Assembly (NCBI GenBank): GCA_030539115.1
Contig: JAUNSR010000001.1
Location: 47,830-111,829 of the forward strand
From: Bacteroidales bacterium
GTDB taxonomy: Bacteria; Bacteroidota; Bacteroidia; Bacteroidales; JAUNSR01
DNA: 64,000 nt
Direction of reading: 5' to 3'
Shown: positions 9,250-17,661 of the stretch, piece by piece
How positions within the stretch are numbered: position 1 is the stretch's first letter
Layout of the letters: each line of letters opens with the position of its first letter
Translations under genes and position numbers: made by a program
The notes under the pieces: model-generated
Database searches by the model: none
Seen by the model: the letters and a program-made list of their open reading frames with translations, nothing else
What the model was told of the DNA's origin: nothing

Positions 9250-10173
9250 CTATTTCATTATTAATGATTGAGGATATTTGCATTTTATCCATAGCTTAAT
9301 ATTGTTTGAGGAATTGATTGAAGAGTTTTGACCACCCATTCCTCTACCAATTCCCGGAGCTCCCATGCCTCCCCCATTCATACCTGGACCTCCCTGACCA
9401 CCTCCTGGAGGAGGACCTTGCATTCTTCCTGCACCACCATGATTATCCATGTTTTCAAGAGACATTTTTTGATTTGCATTCATCTTTCCCTTTATTGGGT
9501 CCTCAAACTTATCTTTTTCAGAAAAAAGTCCTATCATTAGATTTTTGATCTTCATGCGTCTATCCGGAATAATCCTCGAAAGGGGTAATTCTATCAAGCA
9601 TCTGTTTAATTTATCTCCTTTTTCAAAAATGATTCTCTCCACCACATCATTATTATTCACATCTAAAGTGAGTTCTTGGTCGTTTTCAACCCAAAAAGCC
9701 CGGTTTATTTGAGGAATATTGCTTGGATATTGATTTATTGCGCCAATTGAATCTCTTTGTAATGTTTTTTTGCTGCCATTCTCATTCATTTCCATGACAA
9801 AAAAATCATTTTCGCCTAAACCGGTTGGCTTTAAATCAGCTTTATTCTGAGCTTGATTATCATTAAGTCCATTTTTAAAATCAATATTTCTATGATTTGG
9901 AGGCATGGTACCGGGAATTTTCAAAAAAACATTTTTCTTTTTTTTCCCTTTTTCATTGAAATAGACATTGAAGCCGCTTTGAGCCATCTGCATCATCCTT
10001 AACGGGCCTGAAAACCTAAAATCAAGAATCAGCTTATCATTATCTATTGACACATTGTAGGTAATGCCCGATTTTACGTCCTGCTCTTGCTTGAGAATGG
10101 TCTGTCCAAGACTCTCTTTTGAACTGAGTGCAGCACAAACAACAAAAACAACAAAAAAATACTTATATCCCAT
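9250..10173 (-). CDS. Secreted hypothetical protein with Gly/Met/Pro-rich segment
   Basis: 307 aa with a clear signal peptide (MGYKYFFVVFVVCAALSS...GQ) and no lipobox. Residues about 30-235 look like a beta-rich domain with phrases such as LILDFRFSGPLRMM and RAFWVENDQELTLDVN. Residues about 245-285 are a low-complexity stretch of repeated GGG, GPPPGG and GMGG units, followed by a short hydrophobic and basic end (KLWIKCKYPQSLIMK). No enzyme motif is seen and the family is unknown to me. The Gly-rich linker suggests an envelope or extracellular protein in which two folded parts are tethered. Single gene with its own terminator; divergent from the ferredoxin pair. Confidence 0.7.
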   Translation of the reverse strand: MGYKYFFVVFVVCAALSSKESLGQTILKQEQDVKSGITYNVSIDNDKLILDFRFSGPLRMMQMAQSGFNVYFNEKGKKKKNVFLKIPGTMPPNHRNIDFKNGLNDNQAQNKADLKPTGLGENDFFVMEMNENGSKKTLQRDSIGAINQYPSNIPQINRAFWVENDQELTLDVNNNDVVERIIFEKGDKLNRCLIELPLSRIIPDRRMKIKNLMIGLFSEKDKFEDPIKGKMNANQKMSLENMDNHGGAGRMQGPPPGGGQGGPGMNGGGMGAPGIGRGMGGQNSSINSSNNIKLWIKCKYPQSLIMK

Positions 10174-10668
10174 ATCTGTAAAAAACTTTCTCCTGTTAAT
10201 TAATTTTCATATTACGAATATCTTAATAATAAAATCGGATTTTATCATCGAAGCTTTGAAACGACAATCATTGGCGGGGAAGTTTCTTTTATTGTTGGGG
10301 AAGGCTTTTTTATTGCAAGTAATCTTCTATTTATTGTCGGCAATATTCTTTTTAATACCTGGAAAAAATCATTAAAAAAAAACGAATATGATGTAATAAT
10401 TTATTGTTGATATTTAATTACGGGTTAAATAGTGAATGATATTTTTAAACATAAATAATTCTTTAACTGCAATTATTCAAAAGATGATTTGCTAAATAAA
10501 AATACCATATTTTTATAGTAAGTTATATTCGCGTTGGAATACAATTCTGATAACAATTTTATGAATAAGCCGAACATTAAATAAAATAGGGTTGTTTTAG
10601 GATTATATATAAATGATTGAAGAGTTGTAATAAATCAATGGTTTTAATAAATAAAAAAAATAAAAGAT
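10174..10668. other. Divergent intergenic region with a 21-bp tandem repeat
   Basis: Apart from the repeat at 10270-10353, described separately, I see no gene. No TTTG/TAnnTTTG promoter with correct spacing was found for either flanking gene. A stop-free plus-strand frame runs through the repeat but has no start codon. Confidence 0.5.
10270..10353. repeat. Four degenerate 21-bp tandem repeats
   Basis: Units at 10270-10290, 10291-10311, 10312-10332 and 10333-10353 each begin with ATTG and end in a T-rich run; units 1 and 2 share GGGGAAG at the same offset, and units 3 and 4 keep AAT/TTCT positions. The unit length is exactly 21 in all four. It lies about 100 bases upstream of the Gly-rich protein start and about 315 bases upstream of the first ferredoxin. 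Confidence 0.7.
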
Positions 10669-10863
10669 ATGGGAATTAATAAAGTTTGGATAGATCCGGG
10701 ATGTATTTCTTGTGGTAATTGTGAATCAGTTTGTCCTGAAGTATTTGAAGTAACAGATGAATGCCATGTTATTGCTGATGCTCCTTTAAATGAATATGAG
10801 GAAGGGATAAGAGTCGCTGCCGAAGAGTGTCCTGTTCATGTAATTCAATACGAGGAGGGTTAA
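10669..10863 (+). CDS. Ferredoxin, single [4Fe-4S] type (copy 1)
   Basis: A 64-aa low-potential electron carrier of the cytoplasm. The motif CISCGNCESVCP gives Cys12, Cys15, Cys18 and Cys22, with further cysteines at 32 and 54 (EECP). By comparison with Thermotoga-type ferredoxins, Cys12, 15, 18 and 54 should hold the one [4Fe-4S] cluster, while Cys22 and Cys32 could form a disulphide. There is no second CxxCxxC motif. A near-identical gene follows 57 bases downstream, so the two look like a tandem duplication in one transcript. Likely partners are ferredoxin-dependent oxidoreductases such as the Kor complex encoded at 52-55 kb; that link is inference. Confidence 0.92.
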   Translation: MGINKVWIDPGCISCGNCESVCPEVFEVTDECHVIADAPLNEYEEGIRVAAEECPVHVIQYEEG

Positions 10864-10920
10864 TATTACCAACTCAAACAACTGTTCTTTATTTACAATA
10901 AATTCTTAAAATATAATATT

Positions 10921-11112
10921 ATGAGTATTAAGAAAATTTGGATAGAGCCAGGATGTATTTCCTGTGGCGAATGTGAAGAAATCTGTCCGGAAGTATTCGT
11001 TGTTACAGATGAATGTCATGTAAATCCTGATGCTGATATATCTAAATTTACTGACCGGATAAAAGAGGCTGCCGAGGCTTGTCCCGTTGAAGTTATAAAA
11101 TATGAAGAATAA
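10921..11112 (+). CDS. Ferredoxin, single [4Fe-4S] type (copy 2)
   Basis: 63 aa, paralogue of the preceding ferredoxin with the same six cysteines at the same positions (12, 15, 18, 22, 32, 54). The first 16 residues and the EVF(E/V)VTDECHV core are nearly identical, while residues 35-50 diverge, so this is a duplication with some drift rather than a fresh copy. Cluster ligands are expected to be Cys12, 15, 18 and 54. A strong hairpin terminator follows about 150 bases downstream and would end a two-gene transcript. Different surface charges of the two copies could suit different partner enzymes (inference). Confidence 0.92.
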   Translation: MSIKKIWIEPGCISCGECEEICPEVFVVTDECHVNPDADISKFTDRIKEAAEACPVEVIKYEE

Positions 11113-11470
11113 ATTCATTTTTCCTGCTAAAAACTGTTTAAATCTATAGTTTGTTTATATTTATCACTTTAGACAAGTTTAAAGAGTAAATTATTATTAA
11201 AAGGCTTATATAAAAAAGATGTATTATTAATAGTTTTTTTCTTAGAAGTCTTTACAAAAAGATCAAAAAAGCAGAATATTTTCAATTTAATATTCTGCTT
11301 TTTTTGATCTTTCTCCTCTCCTTGTCATCAACGTTATATTGTTTATCCTCTGACAAGATAAAATTCCAAATATCCGGTTTAAAATAATAACAAATAAAGC
11401 CTCAAATTTACTTATTGTATTAAGGTATTATAAGTTGAAAAAAGTCCAAATTATACTAAAAAACTAACTT
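11113..11470. other. Convergent region between ferredoxins and DUF4251 gene
   Basis: Holds the strong terminator at 11261-11309. The remaining sequence is AT-rich with no gene seen. Confidence 0.5.
11261..11309. terminator. Strong bidirectional terminator
   Basis: Left arm 11261-11280 and right arm 11289-11309 pair along their whole length (one extra T in the right arm); an A6/T7 tract in the stem serves as the U-tract in either direction. It separates converging genes. Confidence 0.88.
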
Positions 11471-11950
11471 TTAATTGCTTATCTGCTCCATAACACCTGT
11501 ATAAGAGATCGATTCTCTATTTGAACCGTGAACTATAAGCATGAATGTTGAATCATAATAAATAGAAATGAACACATCAAAATTCTCTTTTGGAGAACCT
11601 GTCTTAAATTTCACCTCCAATACATTGCCTTTATTTTTAATTTTAAGGTCTTTAATAGGACTATCAATTTTTATTCCGGAATCCTGCATATTTGCTGTAT
11701 ATGCAATACCAAAAAAAGGCAGATCAGCAGTAACTTTATCTCCATACACTTTCAAAAAGCCCTCCGGCCTTATTTTATGGGTGTAAAGTATGGAACTTGT
11801 TACAATTCTATCAATATCAAGCTTATAGTATCCGTTTTCTACTATTTTCACTATTTCCGAATTATCTTTTGCTATATTTTTTGTTGATGAACAGCTCATA
11901 AAAGCCATAAAAATCAGGCACGCAAATATCTTATATACAATTTTTTTCAT
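11471..11950 (-). CDS. DUF4251 family lipoprotein
   Basis: 159 aa with a lipoprotein signal: FMAFMSC places the lipidated Cys20 after a basic and hydrophobic N-terminus. The remainder has the DUF4251 layout, a repeated beta-strand domain with the characteristic VYGDKVTADLPFFGIAYTA core (about residues 68-86) and a second half ending in a hydrophobic strand. DUF4251 proteins are small Bacteroidota envelope lipoproteins without assigned function. It converges with the ferredoxin pair and diverges from the FecCD permease gene. Its location suggests but does not show a link with iron uptake. Confidence 0.82.
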   Translation of the reverse strand: MKKIVYKIFACLIFMAFMSCSSTKNIAKDNSEIVKIVENGYYKLDIDRIVTSSILYTHKIRPEGFLKVYGDKVTADLPFFGIAYTANMQDSGIKIDSPIKDLKIKNKGNVLEVKFKTGSPKENFDVFISIYYDSTFMLIVHGSNRESISYTGVMEQISN

Positions 11951-12201
11951 TACTCAATAATTAAATTTTTAATTAAACAAAATCGGGAGTTCAATATCTG
12001 AAATAATTTCTTTCCTAATACTATAACTTAATAGGATTTATATTTATTTATTAAAAAGCATAATATTCTATTTTTTCATTTTAATTATGAATTATGCTGA
12101 GTTGATTAAAAATCTGTTTATTATATAGATGTAAATAGATATAAGTATGTTGCTTTAAAAAAACCTTATTTTGATAATTATAGAAAGATGACAAAAAAAT
12201 A

Positions 12202-12209
12202 TACCTTTG
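12202..12209 (+). promoter_or_regulatory. -7 promoter box immediately before the FecCD gene
   Basis: TACCTTTG matches the Bacteroidota -7 consensus TAnnTTTG exactly. The ATG at 12216 is only 6 bases after it, so transcription should begin at or almost at the start codon. No TTTG at the expected -33 distance is present. Confidence 0.5.
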
Positions 12210-12215
12210 CCCAAT

Positions 12216-13244
12216 ATGAAAAAGCATTTAATACCAATAATAATATTTTCAATTATAATTCTATTTTTTGCAAACTTGATTTGGGGTTCAGTAAGCATCC
12301 CAATCGAGTCTGTTTTTTCTATAATTACAGGAAAGACACCTGAAAAAAGCAGTTGGGGATTTATAATTTTGGAATCAAGACTGCCTCAGGCAATAACGGC
12401 AATGTTTGCCGGAGGAGCATTGGCGGCTTCGGGACTTTTACTGCAATCAGTTTTTAATAATCCCCTTGCCGGTCCGTCAATACTTGGCATTGACTCGGGT
12501 GCGAGCCTTGGTGTGGCAATTGTGATTCTTCTTGGTGGTGGTTCATTGGCTGTTATCGAGGGGCTACCCTTTTCCTCCGGCTATTTGGCTTTGGTAGTTT
12601 CAGCATTTATAGGTGCTTCGATAATATTGGGGCTGATTATTTTCTTTGCCTCCATAGTAAAAAGCAACACCATGGTCTTGATTATAGGCATAATGGTCGG
12701 ATATCTTACCTCAGCAATTATTTCTATTCTAAACTTTTTCTCAAATGAACAAGGAGTTCATGCTTATACAATGTGGGGCATGGGAGATTTTTCTTCGGTT
12801 TCCCTTTCCAAACTTCCTATCTTTTGTATTATGATTTCGATAGGTCTTTTGCTTTCCATTCTTTTAATAAAACCATTAAATGCCCTGCTTCTTGGAGAAA
12901 GATATGCAGAAAACCTTGGTATCAATGTAAAAAGGATTAGAATCATTCTTCTTGTTGCTACAGGCATTCTTACAGCCATCACAACTGCCTTTTGCGGTCC
13001 GATTTCCTTTATAGGGCTTGCAGTTCCTCATATATCAAGATTGATTTTGAAAAGTTCGAATCAAAATATTCTAATGCCTTGCACAATTCTGTGCGGCAGT
13101 TCGATTGCTCTTCTTTGCAATTTTTTAAGTAACTGGCCCGGTTATTCAGGAATTATTCCATTAAATGCAATTACTCCTATTATTGGTGCTCCAATTATTA
13201 TATATGTGATAGTTAATCAAAAGCGTATTCAATATTTTAATTGA
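12216..13244 (+). CDS. FecCD-family iron/cobalamin ABC transporter permease
   Basis: A 342-aa inner-membrane permease with about ten hydrophobic helices, homologous to BtuC/FecCD/FhuB proteins that import ferric siderophore, haem or cobalamin from the periplasm. Family marks seen include ESRLPQAITAMFAGGALAASG (only part of a longer motif) near the start, NPLAGPSILGIDSGASLG and the C-terminal CGPISFIGLAVPHISRL. ATG at 12216 was chosen over TTG at 12207, because a promoter box overlaps that TTG. The ATPase gene follows after 9 bases, so the two are one operon. No periplasmic binding protein or TonB receptor gene is adjacent. Substrate remains open. Confidence 0.9.
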   Translation: MKKHLIPIIIFSIIILFFANLIWGSVSIPIESVFSIITGKTPEKSSWGFIILESRLPQAITAMFAGGALAASGLLLQSVFNNPLAGPSILGIDSGASLGVAIVILLGGGSLAVIEGLPFSSGYLALVVSAFIGASIILGLIIFFASIVKSNTMVLIIGIMVGYLTSAIISILNFFSNEQGVHAYTMWGMGDFSSVSLSKLPIFCIMISIGLLLSILLIKPLNALLLGERYAENLGINVKRIRIILLVATGILTAITTAFCGPISFIGLAVPHISRLILKSSNQNILMPCTILCGSSIALLCNFLSNWPGYSGIIPLNAITPIIGAPIIIYVIVNQKRIQYFN

Positions 13245-13253
13245 TGATTTACG

Positions 13254-14444
13254 ATGGGAAAAGTAGAAAAGAAGAAATTGGATAATGCTTTGACAAAAGA
13301 TAATATTGCGAATGAGGATAACATTAACTCTTTCTCAAAATTTGTTGCGTCAGAGGATGAGAATGTCGAGTCTGTTTCTAAATTATCGGAGCCGGAGGAT
13401 GAAAATATTGTTTTAAAAGCAAAAAACATTTCAATAGGTTACAAAAGAGGCAATAAAGTTATCAAGAGAGTCCACAATGATCTTTCTTTCAGCCTTAATT
13501 GCGGAGAGCTGATTTGTCTTCTTGGTCCAAATGGAGCCGGAAAATCAACTCTTTTAAAAACAATAGGCACTTTCATCCCAACAATTGAGGGAGATATTAA
13601 TCTGTATAACAAGAATATTTCAGAGTATTCTGAAAAGGAACTTTCAAAACTTATCAGTGTTGTATTAACCGACAAAACTTCAGCAGGAGGATTAAGAGTT
13701 AAAGAGTTGGTTGCATTAGGGAGACAGCCTCATACCGGATTCTTTGGTCGTTTAAATAAAAATGATTTACAAATAGTTGATAAAGCTCTGTATTCCACTG
13801 GAATAATTGACAAAAAACATTGTTTTGTTGCCGAACTGTCCGATGGTGAACGTCAAAAAGTTATGATTGCCAAAAGCCTTGCTCAAGAAGCTCCAATTAT
13901 TATTCTTGATGAACCGACATCTTTTCTTGATATTCTCAGCAGAATAGAAATAATTAATCTTCTTCAAAATCTTGCTCATAATCATAAAAAAGTTATTCTT
14001 CTTTCCACCCATGATTTAGAGCAGGCTCTTTTATTTTCTGATCAATTACTTCTTCTTTCAAAAGAAAAAGGTCTAATTCAAGGGACACCGGAAGATTTGA
14101 TATTCAGCAATGCTTTAAATGATTTATTTTATCATAAAGATATTTCATTTGACAGAAAAAATGGTTCTTTTCAATTGGAACCCGAATATGATATAAATAT
14201 ATGTATTAAAGCGAACGAAGAATTGTCTTTTTGGACAAGAAACATTGTAAAACGTTATGGATTTAATCCATTGTCTTATGATGCGACAGATAAACAATTT
14301 GAAATAGAGATTGAGTTATTCTCTCCAAACAAAATAGCTTGGAGAGAAAATAATGATAAAGAATATATTGTCAATTCGTTCTATGAATTATCCAAATTAC
14401 TTAATAAGAAAAGGGAGAGCCTAAATATTAAACAGCATCTTTAA
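13254..14444 (+). CDS. ABC transporter ATPase, FecE/BtuD-like, with N- and C-terminal extensions
   Basis: 396 aa, the energy-supplying partner of the upstream permease. The ATPase core runs from about 52 to 300: Walker A GPNGAGKSTL at 91-100, signature LSDGERQK, Walker B IIILDEPTS and an H-loop in LLSTHD. Family members are usually about 250-270 aa. This one has an acidic, polar N-terminal arm of about 50 residues (rich in Asp, Glu, Asn and Ser, no alternative ATG inside) and a C-terminal domain of about 95 residues. C-terminal tails occur in Bacteroidota relatives; the N-terminal arm is unusual. It is cytoplasmic, and its transcript probably starts at the promoter box before the permease gene. 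Confidence 0.88.
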   Translation: MGKVEKKKLDNALTKDNIANEDNINSFSKFVASEDENVESVSKLSEPEDENIVLKAKNISIGYKRGNKVIKRVHNDLSFSLNCGELICLLGPNGAGKSTLLKTIGTFIPTIEGDINLYNKNISEYSEKELSKLISVVLTDKTSAGGLRVKELVALGRQPHTGFFGRLNKNDLQIVDKALYSTGIIDKKHCFVAELSDGERQKVMIAKSLAQEAPIIILDEPTSFLDILSRIEIINLLQNLAHNHKKVILLSTHDLEQALLFSDQLLLLSKEKGLIQGTPEDLIFSNALNDLFYHKDISFDRKNGSFQLEPEYDINICIKANEELSFWTRNIVKRYGFNPLSYDATDKQFEIEIELFSPNKIAWRENNDKEYIVNSFYELSKLLNKKRESLNIKQHL

Positions 14445-14685
14445 ATGAAGCGATAAACAAACTTATTATTAGAATCGACTTTAGGTTTTTAATGATATTA
14501 TCAGCCTTAACGCAGTTAATGTTATAATTACACTAATACCATTTTATGATATTACTGACAGATATAAGATATCACTTGCTTTTAGAGGTAATATTTTGCT
14601 ATGCCGCAAAGCATTAACAATAATTACTATATTAAATATGTTTGGCAACGTCAAAATTTTGATTGACAACATGTAAACAAGAACT

Positions 14686-15510
14686 CTATAGAATAAATTT
14701 TTCTATTACATGGGCAACGCCATCCTCATCATTTGAAAGAGTAATATAATCGGCAGCCTCCTTTACTGCATCTTGGGCATTACTCATTGCTACACCAAGT
14801 CCGGCATATTTTATCATAGACAAATCGTTAAAGCCATCACCGCAGGCAATCATTTGCTCTTTTGTAAGTTTAAGATGTTTTAGAAGTCTCTCCAAAGATG
14901 CAGCCTTATCTATATTCTGAGGCATAAGTTCCAAAAAGAAAGGCTCGGAACGGAAAATATTCATGACTTCTCCAAATCTTTCATTCATTTTTTCCTGCAA
15001 AGGTACCAGCACTTCACCATCACCTACAATCAGACATTTAGGAACAGGATTTTTTATTTCATTTACAAAAGATGAAACTTTGCGAATAGGCATCTTATTG
15101 ATGGAAGCCTCCTTAAGGATATATTTATTATCAGAATTCTCTGCAATAATATCCTTGTCTATATAGGAAATAATATCAACTCCATGCTCTTTTGCCATTT
15201 CATAAAGCATTGGAATTGTTTCTTTATCGATATCCCTTTCATGAATCACCTCCTTGGTTTTCCAATTGATTATTTTTCCACCATTAAATGAAAGAATAAA
15301 GCCCCCAAATGAAGCTAAGTCTATTTGTTCAGCAAGAGGAACAATTCCATAGGTTGGACGGCCCGAAGCAAGAACAACAATAACGCCATTTTGCTGAGCT
15401 TTCTTTAGTGCCTCTAATGTTGTTTGTGAAATTTCCTTTTTACTGTTTGTCAATGTGCCATCCAAATCCAGCACTAACACCTTATAATTCTGTTTACCTG
15501 AAGACTGCAT
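14686..15510 (-). CDS. Cof-type HAD-IIB sugar-phosphate phosphatase
   Basis: 274-aa haloacid-dehalogenase phosphatase. Motif I VLDLDGTLTN (nucleophile and general acid Asp), motif II VVLASGRPTYG and motif III/IV CGDGFNDLSMIKYAG followed by GVAMSNAQDAVKEAA are all complete, and the IIB cap lies between them. Such enzymes hydrolyse sugar phosphates, FMN or PLP with broad specificity. A longer frame upstream to 15549 exists, but a perfect -7 promoter box sits inside it (15528-15535), so ATG at 15510 is the true start by that argument. Single gene. Substrate not predictable from sequence. Confidence 0.9.
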   Translation of the reverse strand: MQSSGKQNYKVLVLDLDGTLTNSKKEISQTTLEALKKAQQNGVIVVLASGRPTYGIVPLAEQIDLASFGGFILSFNGGKIINWKTKEVIHERDIDKETIPMLYEMAKEHGVDIISYIDKDIIAENSDNKYILKEASINKMPIRKVSSFVNEIKNPVPKCLIVGDGEVLVPLQEKMNERFGEVMNIFRSEPFFLELMPQNIDKAASLERLLKHLKLTKEQMIACGDGFNDLSMIKYAGLGVAMSNAQDAVKEAADYITLSNDEDGVAHVIEKFIL

Positions 15511-15527
15511 AAAAAATAATTTGAGTG

Positions 15528-15535
15528 CAAAGGTA
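15528..15535 (-). promoter_or_regulatory. -7 promoter box of the Cof phosphatase gene
   Basis: TACCTTTG on the minus strand, identical to the box before the FecCD gene. The ATG is 17 bases downstream, giving an expected leader of about ten bases. This box decides the start codon. No clear -33 TTTG. Confidence 0.55.
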
Positions 15536-15658
15536 AATAATTTTTTCAAGATTCACATTGGAACTTAAATCCTTATGAATTAAGCAAAACACTCCACTAT
15601 TTATAAACGCTGCTTAACAGCATACAAATTCTATTTTTTAGTTTTGGCTTACTTTCCG

Positions 15659-16366
15659 TCAAATACTTCCTTTATTCACCTTTTCAAGAAAAATTTGTTT
15701 GAAACTTCTCCCGATAGGAAGTTCAATATTATTTATTATAACAGAGTCTTTTAAAACTGCATTTATCTTTTTAATCGGGACAATAAAAGAGCGATGGATT
15801 CTGACAAAGGAATAATCGTTTAATTCATTCTCCATCGAAGAAAATGTACGAAGAGTCATTATTTTCCGGGTTTTCGTATGGATACGCAAATAGTCCTTCA
15901 TTCCTTCAATATAAATAATGTCATCGAGATATATTTTTTCCATTTTATATTCAGTCTTCACCAGGATATAAGCCTTATCATCTTTTTCCCTCTTGGCATC
16001 AAGACATAAAACATTTGCCGCCTTGTCGACAGCCTTTTCAAATCGCTCAAAAGAATAGGGTTTTAAAAGATAATCGCAAACATTATATTCATATCCCTTT
16101 ATCGCATACTCCTGATAGGCGGAAGTAATTATAACCATAGGGGGATTAACCACACTTTCCAAAAAGTCTATTCCTGACATTCCATCCATACAAATATCCA
16201 GAAAGATCAGATCTACATTATTCTTTTCAATATATTTTAAAGCACTTTCAGCATTTATAAATGTCTCGGCAAGCAACATTGAATCTTTTCTCTTTATAAA
16301 AGAGGCAAGTTTCATTCTTGCCGGCGGTTCATCCTCTACAATTATTGTTTTTATAAGACGGCTCAT
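15659..16366 (-). CDS. LytTR-family response regulator
   Basis: 235 aa. Receiver domain 1-125 with acidic pair Glu11-Asp12, phospho-acceptor Asp57 (LIFLDICMDGMSG), Thr81 and Lys102 (YLLKPY). LytTR DNA-binding domain about 135-232, with MKDYLRIHTKTRKIMTLRTF and FVRIHRSFIV as recognisable strands. Members bind pairs of short direct repeats in promoters and activate transcription. The kinase gene lies immediately upstream (105 bases) on the same strand, making a standard LytS/YpdA-type two-component operon. Targets unknown; the structured region 17540-18288 upstream of the operon is a candidate. Confidence 0.92.
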   Translation of the reverse strand: MSRLIKTIIVEDEPPARMKLASFIKRKDSMLLAETFINAESALKYIEKNNVDLIFLDICMDGMSGIDFLESVVNPPMVIITSAYQEYAIKGYEYNVCDYLLKPYSFERFEKAVDKAANVLCLDAKREKDDKAYILVKTEYKMEKIYLDDIIYIEGMKDYLRIHTKTRKIMTLRTFSSMENELNDYSFVRIHRSFIVPIKKINAVLKDSVIINNIELPIGRSFKQIFLEKVNKGSI

Positions 16367-16471
16367 TACTTTAAAATGTTTTTAGAATTCAAAAATGTCA
16401 AACAAATTCAGATAAGAAAGATATTTATTTTTTAGAACTACAACTAAAAGGAATTCTTTCCAAAGTGATAA

Positions 16472-17539
16472 TCATTGGAATTTAATTTCAACATTAACCT
16501 TAAACATTCCATTTGAATTGTCAATTCTTAAAGAATATCTATTTTTATAAATCAAATCCAGCCTTTTTTTCACAAGTATAAGCCCTCTTCCAGATTCTGG
16601 AAAAGTCTTTTCTTTAATCATATTATCCTTTCTTTTTTGAATAACATCATTGTCGGCACAGTTCTCCACATAAAGTGACAATTTCTTTGAATCCGAATTT
16701 ATCTCAACTACGATTGCACCATCTTTGGCAGACTCAGTTGAATGTTTAAATGCATTTTCAATAAAAGCAATCAACAACATTGGAGCTATTTGCCTGGTTT
16801 TATCGGCAACATTGAGTTTAAATTCTATTACACCAGGATTATTATACCTCATTCTTTGAAGTTCTATATACTCAGAAATATAATTTACCTCATCATTCAA
16901 TGAAACAAAACTTAATTTAGTTTTATAAGTCATATATCTCATCATATATGAAAGCTTCAGAATAGAATCCGACGCTTTTTCAGGAGAAATCCAAATTAAG
17001 GCATCGATATTGTTTAACGTATTATATAGAAAATGAGGATTCAACTGACTTTTTAATAGATTATTTTCGCTTTGTATTCTTCTAACCGATTCGTTTCTTA
17101 GTTTTTCGCCCTTTACAATCCCTATCAAGGCAGAAAAAGTAAGCAGTAAATCAGTTAAATAGAAAATAAAATCAATAAATGAGATGCTATTTTGTTGATT
17201 TTTACTTTGGCTGTATATTATTGCCAAAAATAAGCCTCCAATTACGATTAATGAGCATTTAGAAAAAAGCATCATCATGCTTTTTGAGGTATAAATCTTT
17301 CTTGAGTTCTCTTTTGTGTAGAAGTTAAAATGAAATATCTCTGTAATTATTAAAGAAACTGCAGCAAAAACCACAAGTGTTTCTATTATCGCAAGAAGAA
17401 CAAAATATTCTATCTCCAATGGCTCCAAAAAGAGCTGAAAAATAAAAGCAAAAACACTTGTTCCTATTACAACTATCAACAAAGACTTAAAAATTGATAT
17501 TAAAATGGGTAAAAGATTATTTTTAGAATACATAATCAT
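16472..17539 (-). CDS. LytS/YpdA-type membrane sensor histidine kinase
   Basis: 355 aa. Four hydrophobic segments (about 10-38, 44-66, 92-110 and 122-142) with no large extracytoplasmic domain, then a His_kinase block QLNPHFLYNTLNNIDALIW with phospho-accepting His169, and an ATPase region including LLIAFIENAFKHS (N box) and GRGLILVKKRL. This is the usual partner of LytTR regulators, found directly downstream. The signal probably comes through the membrane segments. Two candidate starts, Met1 and Met3, are equivalent in practice. A weak -7-like box TATCTTTA is at 17559-17566. Confidence 0.9.
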   Translation of the reverse strand: MIMYSKNNLLPILISIFKSLLIVVIGTSVFAFIFQLFLEPLEIEYFVLLAIIETLVVFAAVSLIITEIFHFNFYTKENSRKIYTSKSMMMLFSKCSLIVIGGLFLAIIYSQSKNQQNSISFIDFIFYLTDLLLTFSALIGIVKGEKLRNESVRRIQSENNLLKSQLNPHFLYNTLNNIDALIWISPEKASDSILKLSYMMRYMTYKTKLSFVSLNDEVNYISEYIELQRMRYNNPGVIEFKLNVADKTRQIAPMLLIAFIENAFKHSTESAKDGAIVVEINSDSKKLSLYVENCADNDVIQKRKDNMIKEKTFPESGRGLILVKKRLDLIYKNRYSLRIDNSNGMFKVNVEIKFQ

Positions 17540-17558
17540 TGAATATGTTTTATGGCTC

Positions 17559-17566
17559 TAAAGATA
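17559..17566 (-). promoter_or_regulatory. Weak -7-like box of the LytS/LytTR operon
   Basis: TATCTTTA on the minus strand differs from TAnnTTTG at the last base. It lies 20 bases before the kinase start codon. No -33 element was found. Confidence 0.25.
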
Positions 17567-17623
17567 ACTAAATGAGTATTAAATTGAGATGGGAAGGTTA
17601 ATAATTCTTTGGTGTTTTCCCCT

Positions 17624-17661
17624 GAGTGTTATGAAAACTCCTTACTTTTTCCATAACACTC
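17624..17661. repeat. Inverted repeat upstream of the LytS/LytTR operon
   Basis: GAGTGTTATG at 17624-17633 and its perfect complement CATAACACTC at 17652-17661, 18 bases apart. The flanks TTCCCC and GGGAA just outside can extend the hairpin. Centre is about 103 bases before the kinase start codon. Confidence 0.6.

Noticed and set aside
10064-10375. 103-codon plus-strand frame across the Gly-rich gene start and the repeat
   Set aside because: First half is antisense of a signal-peptide gene; second half is repeat sequence. Treated as repeat instead.
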